The notes: generated from the sequence alone by a model not told the origin. A stretch of 6,339 nt of DNA from Methylorubrum extorquens (GCA_019695455.1 JAEUAC010000113.1:1-6339); one strand, 5' to 3'. Shown: positions 1-5,664, counted from the first letter of the stretch. Numbers and translations: made by a program.

Positions 1-1164
1 GAGCCCGCCGACCCGGAGGCCGGCCGCAAGACCGCCATGCCGGGCGGCCTCCTGATCATGGGCACCGAGCGGCACGAGAGCCGCCGCATCGACAACCAGC
101 TCCGCGGCCGCTCGGGCCGGCAGGGCGATCCCGGTCGGTCGAAGTTCTACCTCTCGCTCCAGGACGACCTGATGCGGATCTTCGGGTCCGAGCGGATGGA
201 CGGCATGCTTGTGAAGCTCGGCCTCAAGGAGGGCGAGGCCATCGTCCATCCCTGGATCAACCGGGCCGTCGAGAAGGCGCAGCAGAAGGTCGAGGCGCGC
301 AACTTCGACATCCGCAAGAACATCCTCAAATACGACAACGTCATGAACGACCAGCGAAAGGTCGTCTTCGAGCAGCGTCGCGAGTTCATGGGCGAGGAGA
401 CCGTCCGCGACACGATCGACGAGATGCGCCACGGCGTCGTGGACGACCTCGTGGCGACCCATGTCGGCGCGGACGCCTATCCCGAGCAATGGGACATGGC
501 GGGCCTGCGCGAGGCCATCGGCGCGAACCTGAACCTCGACGAGCCGGTCGAGGACTGGGCCAAGGAAGAGGGCATCGCCGACGACGAGATCCGCGAGCGC
601 CTGCGCAAGGCGGCCGACGCGGGCTATGCGGAGCGGATCGAGCGCAACTCGCCGGAGGTGATGACCTATGTCGAGAAGCAGGTCCTCCTGCAGTCGCTCG
701 ACCATCTCTGGCGCGAGCACCTGGTCACGCTGGACCACCTGCGCCAGGTGATCGGCTGGCGCGGCTACGCCCAGCGCGACCCGCTGAACGAGTACAAGAG
801 CGAGGCCTTCGACCTCTTCAACACCATGATCGGCCGCCTGCGCGAGCAGGTGACGGGCCAGCTCATGCGGATCGAGGTCATGTTCCAGGACCCGCCGGAC
901 CAGCCCGACCTGCCGCCGATGTTCGGCGAGCACCTCGACCCGGCGACGGGCGAGAACGAGTTCGGCTCGGGCCACAACACGGGCTCGTTCGGGGGCGCCG
1001 GCGGGGCGCTGGGCTACGCCGCGACCGCGCTCTCGGGCGACACGGCCGTGATGGAGCGCGACCCCCAGGACGAGTCGACCTGGGGCCGCGTCGGCCGCAA
1101 CGAGGCCTGCCCCTGCAATTCGGGCAAGAAGTACAAGCACTGCCACGGCCGCTTCGTGGTGTGA
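1..1164 (+). CDS. secA: Preprotein translocase subunit SecA (C-terminal part, 5' end outside window)
   Basis: SecA is the ATPase motor that pushes unfolded preproteins through the SecYEG channel at the inner membrane. The frame is open from base 1, so the gene starts upstream. The 387 visible residues are roughly the last 40% of a ~900-950-residue alphaproteobacterial SecA. Visible residues 21-45 carry the hallmark second nucleotide-binding-domain motif (GTERHESRRIDNQLRGRSGR followed by QGDPG), which contains the ATP-sensing arginines. The helical scaffold/wing region follows, including NILKYDNVMNDQRKVVFEQR and LDHLWREHLVTLDHLRQVIG. After a glycine-rich linker the protein ends in the zinc-binding SEC-C tail, CPCNSGKKYKHCH, with the C-x-C-x8-C-H ligands intact. 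That tail binds SecB and phospholipids in known SecAs. The next gene lies 94 bp downstream with its own candidate promoter, so co-transcription is not obvious. Identification is essentially certain. Confidence 0.98.
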   Translation, partial: EPADPEAGRKTAMPGGLLIMGTERHESRRIDNQLRGRSGRQGDPGRSKFYLSLQDDLMRIFGSERMDGMLVKLGLKEGEAIVHPWINRAVEKAQQKVEARNFDIRKNILKYDNVMNDQRKVVFEQRREFMGEETVRDTIDEMRHGVVDDLVATHVGADAYPEQWDMAGLREAIGANLNLDEPVEDWAKEEGIADDEIRERLRKAADAGYAERIERNSPEVMTYVEKQVLLQSLDHLWREHLVTLDHLRQVIGWRGYAQRDPLNEYKSEAFDLFNTMIGRLREQVTGQLMRIEVMFQDPPDQPDLPPMFGEHLDPATGENEFGSGHNTGSFGGAGGALGYAATALSGDTAVMERDPQDESTWGRVGRNEACPCNSGKKYKHCHGRFVV

Positions 1165-1202
1165 CGCGCTCGCGCGGCGTGTGCCGGCGCACCTAGGGCA
1201 GG

Positions 1203-1231
1203 TTGTCGCACCCGCGTCATCTGCTTACGCT
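1203..1231 (+). promoter_or_regulatory. Candidate sigma-70-type promoter for the M35 peptidase gene
   Basis: TTGTCG at 1203-1208 and TACGCT at 1226-1231 are separated by exactly 17 bp. They sit in the only non-GC-saturated part of the gap after secA, and would start a short leader ahead of the ribosome binding site at 1247-1252. The -10 match is poor, so this is a suggestion from spacing and position only. Confidence 0.3.
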
Positions 1232-1246
1232 CTCCTCAATCAAGAC

Positions 1247-1252
1247 GGGGGG
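1247..1252 (+). promoter_or_regulatory. Ribosome binding site fixing the M35 peptidase start
   Basis: A run of six G (1247-1252) lies 6 bp before the ATG at 1259. An earlier in-frame ATG at 1181 has no Shine-Dalgarno-like sequence. Starting there would also translate the candidate promoter and a low-complexity leader. The start at 1259 is therefore preferred. Confidence 0.6.
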
Positions 1253-1258
1253 CGCGCC

Positions 1259-2389
1259 ATGCCGGTCAATTGGGATCAGAAGTTCAAGGCGGAATACGAC
1301 TACGCCAAGTCCTTCCTGGGTCAGCCCGAATCCTTCGACGCCGGCTGGCAGGCGCTCGTCCGACGCCTGCACAAGATGATGGACGACGGCGGCCCGTCGT
1401 CCGGCGAGGCCGACGCGCTGACGCGCCTGCGGGCGAAGGTGAAGGAGGGCGACGCGACCCTGCTCGGCCACAAGACGATCGGCATGGACCAGGGCATCCT
1501 CCAGGCCGCGAAGGCCTGGTCCAAGACGAACAGCGCCACCCTGGACGACCAGGCGAAGATGCGGGCGGCGGCGCTGAAGCTGCTCTGCCACCTCTACATG
1601 GTCCAGCGCTCCGGCAACCGCACCATCTGGGTCGAATCGGTGCCGAAGGCGTTCCGCGCCTGGCCGACGGACGACATCTTCAGCCGGGCGAATTCCGTCG
1701 ACGCGCTGCGCGTCCTCCTCCGGTCGGACGACGAGCATTTCACGCGGGAGGACCGCAAGCATCTGTCGGCGGCGTCGGCCCACGGCCTCGCCTGGTGCCA
1801 GAAGACCCTGATGGTGCTGGCGAGCGCCTCCGGCGCCGGCAAGGCGAAGACCCCGTCGAAGGCCGGCCTCCACGCCCGGGGCGTCGTGAAGCGCTGGTTC
1901 GCCGATCCGGCGACGACGGAGGCGGAGCTCGACGTCTTCATCGACAGCCTGACCATCGGCTTCAAGAAGGTCCTGGCGAAGTTCACGCGCGGCAAGCTGA
2001 TCCTGACCGATTGGGTGCCGTTCAGGAGCAAGGCCGACGCGGCCGAGCAGAGCTGGTTCGACGCCGAGGCCTTCACGTTCCGGTCGGAGTTCGAGGGACT
2101 GGACGTGGTCTACGTCGAGTCGAACTTCTTCGTGAACAACGCCGGCAACGTCCTCAAGGGGCAGAAGAACTGGACGCGGATCATCGTCCACGAGCTGACG
2201 CACCTCGCGGCCGGCACCATCGACGTCAACATCGGCAACGCCCGCTACGCCTGGTACGGCATCGGCCCGCATGCCGGGTTCAAGGGATCGGACGCGGTGA
2301 AGAACGCCGACAGCTGGGCCTTCTTCGCCGCCGATTGCGGCGGCGCCCTCACGGACGGCGAGCGCGCGGTCGCGCTGAAGATCGTCTGA
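1259..2389 (+). CDS. Putative M35/aspzincin-family zinc metallo-endopeptidase, no signal peptide
   Basis: This 376-residue protein resembles the aspzincin (MEROPS M35, lysine-specific metallo-endopeptidase-like) family, whose members cut peptide bonds with one zinc held by two His and one Asp. The zinc motif HELTH is at residues 311-315, followed by GTID (319-322), whose Asp322 would be the third ligand. A second conserved block, AVKNADSWAFFA, follows (NAD at 349-351) and matches the NADS block that closes the M35 fold. The usual GTxDxxYG tyrosine is not in place. RYAWYG a few residues later may supply it. The catalytic domain should cover about residues 200-376. Residues 1-200 are helical, charged and not recognised. 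There is no N-terminal signal peptide or membrane segment, and only three Cys, unlike secreted, disulfide-rich fungal M35 enzymes. The stop codon overlaps the next gene's possible ATG. The substrate is unknown. Family assignment is fairly sure; role is not. Confidence 0.82.
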   Translation: MPVNWDQKFKAEYDYAKSFLGQPESFDAGWQALVRRLHKMMDDGGPSSGEADALTRLRAKVKEGDATLLGHKTIGMDQGILQAAKAWSKTNSATLDDQAKMRAAALKLLCHLYMVQRSGNRTIWVESVPKAFRAWPTDDIFSRANSVDALRVLLRSDDEHFTREDRKHLSAASAHGLAWCQKTLMVLASASGAGKAKTPSKAGLHARGVVKRWFADPATTEAELDVFIDSLTIGFKKVLAKFTRGKLILTDWVPFRSKADAAEQSWFDAEAFTFRSEFEGLDVVYVESNFFVNNAGNVLKGQKNWTRIIVHELTHLAAGTIDVNIGNARYAWYGIGPHAGFKGSDAVKNADSWAFFAADCGGALTDGERAVALKIV

Positions 2390-2880
2390 TGTCCGTCGCC
2401 CTCGCGCTGGCGCTGGCGACCGCCCTCTCCGGCCCGGCCCCGGCCGGGCCCCTTCCACAGACCGGACCAGCAAAGGACAGGATCGTCATGAGCCAGGCGC
2501 CTCAGGGAAGCCGACCGCCGCCGCCGCGGCTCCAGCCCGTCACGCGCGACGGCGTGCGCTACGAGGAGGACATGGAGAGCAGCCGGCACGGCGGCACCGG
2601 CCGGGGCGGCTACCTCGTGGCTACGAACGCGGCGACGGGGGAGCGCCTCTGGTCCGTCGAGGTGTACCACGTGCCCGCCGCGGGACCCGGGGCGCCGGGC
2701 GAGACGAGCCGTCACTTTCGGTCGCTCTCCCCGGCCCGGGACGGCGCCGCGGTGGCGATCGAGGACGAGGCGGGCGGACGCTACCTCGTCGACCTCGCGA
2801 CGCGGACCGTGACCGTGGACCAGGCGCCGCCGAGCGGCGAGGCCGCGCCGCCGCCGCAGAAGCCGAAGCCGAAGCCCTGA
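2389..2880 (+). CDS. Hypothetical proline-rich protein, possibly exported, coupled to the peptidase gene
   Basis: This 163-residue protein has no function I can name. The ATG at 2389 overlaps the peptidase stop (TGATG), which suggests translational coupling. It gives an N-terminus with a hydrophobic stretch (VALALALATALS) and an APA-G site resembling a signal peptide, although no basic residue precedes it. An alternative ATG at 2488 (130 residues, starting MSQAPQG) has a better ribosome binding site and skips this segment. The core has DGVRYEEDM, then GGYLVATNAATGERLWSVEVY, resembling one blade of a PQQ-type beta-propeller, then a second strand pair ending YLVDLATRTVTV. Both ends are low-complexity: PPPPRLQP near the start, and a lysine-proline tail from three GAAGCC hexamers (2859-2876). 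Only 4 bp separate its stop from that of the opposing DUF1330 gene. The reading frame is likely real. Start and role are uncertain. Confidence 0.68.
   Translation: MSVALALALATALSGPAPAGPLPQTGPAKDRIVMSQAPQGSRPPPPRLQPVTRDGVRYEEDMESSRHGGTGRGGYLVATNAATGERLWSVEVYHVPAAGPGAPGETSRHFRSLSPARDGAAVAIEDEAGGRYLVDLATRTVTVDQAPPSGEAAPPPQKPKPKP
2431..2450 (+). repeat. Perfect 9-bp GC inverted repeat (hairpin) after the peptidase gene
   Basis: GGCCCGGCC at 2431-2439 and GGCCGGGCC at 2442-2450 are perfect inverted copies with a 2-bp centre. It lies 41 bp after the peptidase stop and 37 bp before the alternative downstream ATG at 2488. No T-run follows, so it could be an attenuator or mRNA-stabilising hairpin, or just GC-rich signal-peptide coding sequence. 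Confidence 0.4.
2474..2481 (+). promoter_or_regulatory. Alternative ribosome binding site for an internal start at 2488
   Basis: AGGACAGG at 2474-2481 lies 6 bp before an in-frame ATG at 2488. The ATG at 2389 has no clear Shine-Dalgarno sequence and depends on coupling to the peptidase stop. The site makes a 130-residue product without the putative signal peptide plausible. Confidence 0.4.
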
Positions 2881-2884
2881 GGGG

Positions 2885-3178
2885 CTATTCGGCGCCCGGC
2901 ACGATGCGCAGGTCGCGCTCGACGCCCCCGGCCAGCGCGTCGAGCGCCGCCTTGTAGGCGGGGCTGTCATGGGTCGCGATCGCGGCCTCGACGCTGTCGA
3001 ACTCGATGAGCACGATGCGCTGGTCGAGGCCGGCCTCGTAGGTCTTCGCAGGCATGCCGCGGGCGAGGAAGCGGCCGCCGCCGGCCTGGATGGCCGGGCC
3101 CGCGAGCGTCGCGTAGGCGGCGAGCTTGTCCGGGTCCGAGACGGAGCGGTAGCAGGAGATCCAGTAGGCCTTGGCCAC
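2885..3178 (-). CDS. DUF1330 domain-containing protein
   Basis: This is a 97-residue protein of the DUF1330 family, small ferredoxin-like alpha/beta-barrel proteins of the dimeric alpha-beta barrel superfamily whose biochemical role is not established. Diagnostic segments, numbered from the GTG start: AKAYWIS at residues 2-8, SDPDKLAAYA at 14-23, GGRFLARG at 34-41, RIVLIEFDSVEAAIATHDSP at 54-73 and AYKAAL at 74-79. The length is normal for the family. The GTG start at 3178 is chosen because a GAGGG lies 7 bp upstream (3186-3190) and the encoded N-terminus begins exactly at the family's conserved xAKxYWI. An upstream ATG at 3265 would read through the ctrA 3' hairpin into non-family sequence. 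The gene lies 102 bp downstream of ctrA on the same strand, with a strong hairpin between them, so it is probably separately transcribed. Its 3' end nearly abuts that of the opposing hypothetical gene. Confidence 0.92.
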   Translation of the reverse strand: MAKAYWISCYRSVSDPDKLAAYATLAGPAIQAGGGRFLARGMPAKTYEAGLDQRIVLIEFDSVEAAIATHDSPAYKAALDALAGGVERDLRIVPGAE

Positions 3179-3185
3179 GGCGACA

Positions 3186-3190
3186 CCCTC
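3186..3190 (-). promoter_or_regulatory. Ribosome binding site deciding the GTG start of the DUF1330 gene
   Basis: Read on the - strand, GAGGG is followed by 7 bp and then GTG (3178-3176). It supports a GTG start and argues against the longer frame. Confidence 0.6.
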
Positions 3191-3251
3191 GATGCGACCG
3201 CCCGGCGGCCGGAACCGGCACGTCGCCGGCCCGAGGGTTGTCGGATCGGGG

Positions 3252-3273
3252 CCGGCCGGCGTCAACCGGCCGG
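3252..3273 (-). terminator. GC hairpin just after ctrA, candidate terminator
   Basis: Two copies of the palindromic CCGGCCGG (3252-3259 and 3266-3273) pair as a perfect 8-bp stem around the 6-base loop CGTCAA. The stem starts 7 bp after the ctrA stop codon in the direction of transcription. There is no T-tract after it, which is common in very GC-rich genomes. It is a good candidate for the ctrA transcript end or a 3' stabilising structure. Which of the two cannot be told from sequence. Confidence 0.5.
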
Positions 3274-3280
3274 GCGCGGC

Positions 3281-3982
3281 TCAGATGGCCATGCGGGTCT
3301 CGGCGTCGGCGGGCTCGCGCAGCACGTAGCCGCGGCCCCACACGGTCTCGATGTAGTTCTTGCCCTGCGAGGCGTTCGCCAGCTTCTTGCGCAGCTTGCA
3401 GATGAACACGTCGATGATCTTCAGCTCGGGCTCGTCCATGCCGCCGTAGAGATGGTTCAGGAACATCTCCTTTGTGAGCGTCGTGCCCTTTCGGAGCGAG
3501 AGGAGTTCCAGCATCTGGTACTCCTTGCCCGTGAGGTGGACGCGGGAGCCCGAGACCTCGACCGTCTTCGTGTCGAGGTTCACGATGAGGTCCGCCGTCG
3601 TGATGACGGACTGGGCGTGGCCCTTCGAGCGGCGCACGATCGCGTGGATGCGGGCGACGAGCTCGTCCTTGTGGAACGGCTTGGTCAGGTAGTCGTCGGC
3701 CCCGAAGCCGAGACCCTTCACCTTGTCCTCGATGCCGGCCATGCCGGACAGGATGAGGATCGGCGTCTTGACCTTGGCGACGCGAAGCGTGCGCAGGACC
3801 TCGTAGCCCGACATGTCGGGCAGGTTCAGGTCCAGGAGGATGATGTCGTAATCGTAGAGCTTGCCGAGGTCGATGCCTTCCTCGCCGAGATCCGTCGTGT
3901 AGACGTTGAAGTTCTCGGACTTCAGCATCAGCTCGATGCTTCGCGCGACCGCGTTGTCGTCTTCCACAAGAAGTACGCGCAT
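3281..3982 (-). CDS. ctrA: Cell cycle response regulator CtrA
   Basis: CtrA is the OmpR-type response regulator that, phosphorylated through the CckA-ChpT relay, controls flagellar, chemotaxis and cell-division genes in alphaproteobacteria and in Caulobacter also blocks replication initiation. The 233 residues match the family's length. Residues 1-~120 are the receiver: acidic pocket E7-D8-D9, phospho-acceptor Asp51 in LLDLNLPDMSGYEVL, Ser79 in LILSG and Lys101 in YLTKPF. Residues ~125-225 are the winged-helix DNA-binding domain with LTGKEYQMLELLSLRKG, the HLYGGMDEPELKIIDVFICK recognition region and WGRGYVLREP. The start at 3982 gives the canonical MRVLLVEDD and has GGGGA 5 bp upstream. A longer frame from 4060 adds 26 unrelated residues. 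The protein ends in DAETRMAI, not the Ala-Ala that is part of the ClpXP degradation signal in Caulobacter CtrA. It is divergent from fliI across a shared control region. Confidence 0.98.
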   Translation of the reverse strand: MRVLLVEDDNAVARSIELMLKSENFNVYTTDLGEEGIDLGKLYDYDIILLDLNLPDMSGYEVLRTLRVAKVKTPILILSGMAGIEDKVKGLGFGADDYLTKPFHKDELVARIHAIVRRSKGHAQSVITTADLIVNLDTKTVEVSGSRVHLTGKEYQMLELLSLRKGTTLTKEMFLNHLYGGMDEPELKIIDVFICKLRKKLANASQGKNYIETVWGRGYVLREPADAETRMAI

Positions 3983-3996
3983 GGAGTTCCCCAGCC

Positions 3997-4010
3997 TAGC
4001 CCCAAGGCTA
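3997..4010 (-). other. Small stem-loop in the ctrA mRNA leader
   Basis: TAGCC (3997-4001) and GGCTA (4006-4010) pair around a 4-base loop. It lies 14-28 bp upstream of the ctrA ATG, just ahead of the ribosome binding site. It could influence translation, but a 5-bp stem is weak and may be chance. Confidence 0.25.
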
Positions 4011-4093
4011 AAGGGCCAATGATATCGGTTCGTCCGTCGCAGCCCTGCCGACGAACGCACCGCTCGATCCGACTCGCGACGCTAGAGAACCTT

Positions 4094-4101
4094 GGTTAAC
4101 A
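4094..4101 (-). promoter_or_regulatory. Candidate CtrA binding half-site
   Basis: On the - strand the sequence reads TTAACCAA (4097 down to 4090), seven of eight matches to the TTAACCAT CtrA half-site. The palindromic core GTTAAC spans 4095-4100. It sits about 110 bp before the ctrA start and 180 bp before the fliI start. There is no second TTAA at the 7-bp spacing of a full TTAA-N7-TTAA box, so this is a half-site only. CtrA autoregulation and CtrA control of fliI are known in relatives. Action at this site is inferred. Confidence 0.5.
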
Positions 4102-4242
4102 AAGGCTGATTCCTTCGCGCAAGCACCCGGATGCAACGCCGGTCCGCAACGAGGGACGCGAGCCTCGGCCCACCTCCGGTTCCCCGAATCCCGGGGATCG
4201 GCCCCGCACCCGCCCTTGGGGGACGGTCGCGAGAGCCCCAAT

Positions 4243-4262
4243 GTTTAACGAGACGGGTAAAC
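4243..4262 (+). promoter_or_regulatory. AT-rich dyad abutting the fliI ribosome binding site, candidate operator
   Basis: GTTTA (4243-4247) and TAAAC (4258-4262) are inverted copies with a 10-bp spacer, one helical turn between half-sites. A TTAA tetranucleotide lies at 4245-4248. A second element at the 7-bp CtrA spacing reads GGTA rather than TTAA, so it is not a clean CtrA box. The dyad ends one base before AGGAGG. It may be an operator, a degenerate CtrA site or a weak leader structure. Confidence 0.3.
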
Positions 4263-4268
4263 AGGAGG
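4263..4268 (+). promoter_or_regulatory. fliI ribosome binding site with long spacing
   Basis: A perfect AGGAGG at 4263-4268 is 13 bp before the ATG at 4282, longer than usual. A second weaker GAGG at 4274-4277 lies 4 bp before the ATG. No in-frame start codon lies closer to the first site, so 4282 remains the best start. The two sites may act together. Confidence 0.6.
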
Positions 4269-4281
4269 TTGACGAGGCGAC

Positions 4282-5622
4282 ATGGCTGGAAACCTTCCGG
4301 GCGAAAGTCTGGCGCGGGCGGCCGCGGCGCTCCGGGCCATCGAGCGGGTGCCCGTGTACGGCCGGGTCGCGGCGGTGCGCGGGCTCCTGGTCGAGATCGC
4401 CGGCCCCGTCTCCGCCATGCAGGTCGGCGGCCGCATCGACGTCCAGGTGGATGCCGCGACCGAGATCGCCTGCGAGATCATCGGCTTCTCGGGCGACCGG
4501 GCGCTCGCGATGCCGTTCGGCTCGCTCCAGGGCGTGCGCCGCGGCTGCATGGCCCGCGTCGCGAGCGCGGCCTCGGGCGTGCGCCCCTCCCGCGCCTGGC
4601 TCGGCCGCGTGGTGGACGCGCTGGGCCGCCCCGTGGACGGCAAGGCGCCGCCGCCGGAGGGCGCGGTGCTCTATCCGTTCCGGGCCGATCCGCCGGCGGC
4701 GCACGGCCGTCGCCGCGTCGGCGCGCCGCTCGACCTCGGCATCCGGTCGATCAACACCTTCATCACGGCCGCGAGCGGCCAGCGCATGGGCATCTTCGCG
4801 GGATCCGGCGTCGGCAAGTCGGTCCTCCTGTCCATGATGGCGCGCGCCACGAAGGCCGACGTCGCCATCATCGGCCTCGTCGGCGAGCGGGGCCGCGAGG
4901 TGCAGGAATTCCTCCAGGACGACCTCGGCGAGGCGGGCCTGGCGCGCTCGGTCGTCGTCGTCGCGACCTCCGACGAGCCGGCCCTGATGCGGCGCAACGC
5001 GGCCTACCTGACGCTGTCGCTGGCCGAGTTCTTCCGCGACCAGGGCGCCTCCGTGCTGTGCATGATGGATTCCGTCACGCGCTTCGCCATGGCCCAGCGC
5101 GACATCGGTCTCGCGGCGGGCGAGCCGCCGACCGCGAAGGGCTACACGCCGACCGTCTTCGGCGAGCTGCCGCGGCTCCTCGAGCGGGCGGGTCCCGGGA
5201 CCGGCGACGGCACCATCACGGGGCTGTTCACCGTCCTCGTCGAGGGCGACGACCACAACGAGCCGGTCGCCGACGCCGTGCGGGGCATCCTCGACGGCCA
5301 CATCGTCATGACGCGCGAGATCGCCGAGCGGGGCCGCTACCCGGCCATCAACATCCTGCGCTCCGTCTCGCGCACCATGCCGCGATCCTGCGACCCGGCC
5401 TACCTGCCGGTGGTGCAGCGCGCCCGCCGCATCCTCGCCACCCATGCCGACATGGAGGAGCTGATCCGTCTCGGCGCATACCGGGCCGGGGCCTCGGCGG
5501 AGGTCGACGAGGCCGTCGCCCTGATGCCACAGCTCGAGGCGTTCCTCGGCCAGCGTAAGGAAGAGTCAACCTCCATCCCGGATGGTTACCGTCGCCTGGC
5601 CGAGATCGTCGGCGGTCCCTGA
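4282..5622 (+). CDS. fliI: Flagellar protein export ATPase FliI
   Basis: FliI is the F1-beta-like ATPase at the cytoplasmic base of the flagellar type III export apparatus. It hexamerises, binds FliH, FliJ and chaperone-substrate complexes, and helps feed rod, hook and filament subunits into the export gate. The 446 residues fit the family (about 440-457). Residues ~20-95 form the N-terminal beta-barrel (VYGRVAAVRGLLVEIAGPV), then RVVDALGRPVDGK around 110-122. The Walker A loop AGSGVGKS is at 173-180. VGERGREV at 200-207 holds the catalytic Glu202. Walker B is VLCMMDS with Asp263. QRDIGLAAGEPPTAKGYTP and the arginine-finger-region motif YPAINILRSVSR follow. The C-terminal helical domain ends PDGYRRLAEIVG. 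All key residues are present. It is divergent from ctrA and 42 bp upstream of fliJ, with which it probably forms an operon. The alternative type III secretion ATPase SctN is unlikely given fliJ and ctrA beside it. Confidence 0.98.
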   Translation: MAGNLPGESLARAAAALRAIERVPVYGRVAAVRGLLVEIAGPVSAMQVGGRIDVQVDAATEIACEIIGFSGDRALAMPFGSLQGVRRGCMARVASAASGVRPSRAWLGRVVDALGRPVDGKAPPPEGAVLYPFRADPPAAHGRRRVGAPLDLGIRSINTFITAASGQRMGIFAGSGVGKSVLLSMMARATKADVAIIGLVGERGREVQEFLQDDLGEAGLARSVVVVATSDEPALMRRNAAYLTLSLAEFFRDQGASVLCMMDSVTRFAMAQRDIGLAAGEPPTAKGYTPTVFGELPRLLERAGPGTGDGTITGLFTVLVEGDDHNEPVADAVRGILDGHIVMTREIAERGRYPAINILRSVSRTMPRSCDPAYLPVVQRARRILATHADMEELIRLGAYRAGASAEVDEAVALMPQLEAFLGQRKEESTSIPDGYRRLAEIVGGP

Positions 5623-5664
5623 CGGACCTCATCGCCGCCGGGCACGCGTGGAGTTCGCATACCC

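Larger units (their letters stand above)
3983..4281. promoter_or_regulatory. Divergent control region between ctrA and fliI-fliJ
   Basis: This 299-bp gap carries the promoters for ctrA (leftward) and fliI (rightward). It is visibly richer in A and T than its surroundings around 4009-4025, 4084-4112 and 4240-4263. It contains one CtrA-type half-site (4095-4101), three GANTC sites recognised by the cell-cycle methyltransferase CcrM (4071-4075, 4108-4112, 4186-4190), a small dyad around the last of these (TCCCCG at 4181-4186 with CGGGGA at 4192-4197), a 5-bp stem-loop in the ctrA leader (3997-4010) and an AT-rich dyad touching the fliI ribosome binding site. I could not assign convincing -35/-10 boxes to either gene. 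No coding frame here looks real. Confidence 0.75.

Noticed and set aside
1179..1192. GTGTG-CCGG-CGCAC hairpin as a secA terminator
   Set aside because: The stem is only five pairs including one G-T, with no T-run. This is common by chance at this GC content.
1181..1258. Upstream ATG extending the peptidase by 26 residues
   Set aside because: No ribosome binding site precedes it, and the added residues overlap the candidate promoter. GGGGGG sits 6 bp before the ATG at 1259.
1217..2473. A 418-codon open frame on the - strand, antisense to the peptidase gene
   Set aside because: It is a by-product of GC-rich codon use in the + strand gene. The translation is arginine/alanine/glycine-rich without family motifs, whereas the + strand frame carries the HELTH...GTID...NADS signature.
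3179..3265. Longer DUF1330 frame starting from ATG at 3265
   Set aside because: It would begin inside the ctrA 3' hairpin and add residues foreign to the family. The GTG at 3178 has a good ribosome binding site and matches the family N-terminus.
3983..4060. 26-residue N-terminal extension of CtrA from ATG at 4060
   Set aside because: CtrA proteins start at MRVLLVEDD, and a good ribosome binding site lies before 3982.
4249..4262. Full CtrA box TTAA-N7-TTAAC upstream of fliI
   Set aside because: At the 7-bp spacing the second half reads GGTA. A TAAAC match needs a different spacing, so only a single TTAA is supported.
4096..5445. A 449-codon open frame on the - strand, antisense to fliI
   Set aside because: It is low-complexity (Arg, Ala, Asp, His-rich) and lies opposite the unmistakable FliI reading frame.
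4131..5558. A 475-codon + strand frame overlapping fliI
   Set aside because: It is dominated by Arg/Gly/Pro/Ala as expected for a shifted frame of GC-rich DNA. FliI motifs lie in the other frame.
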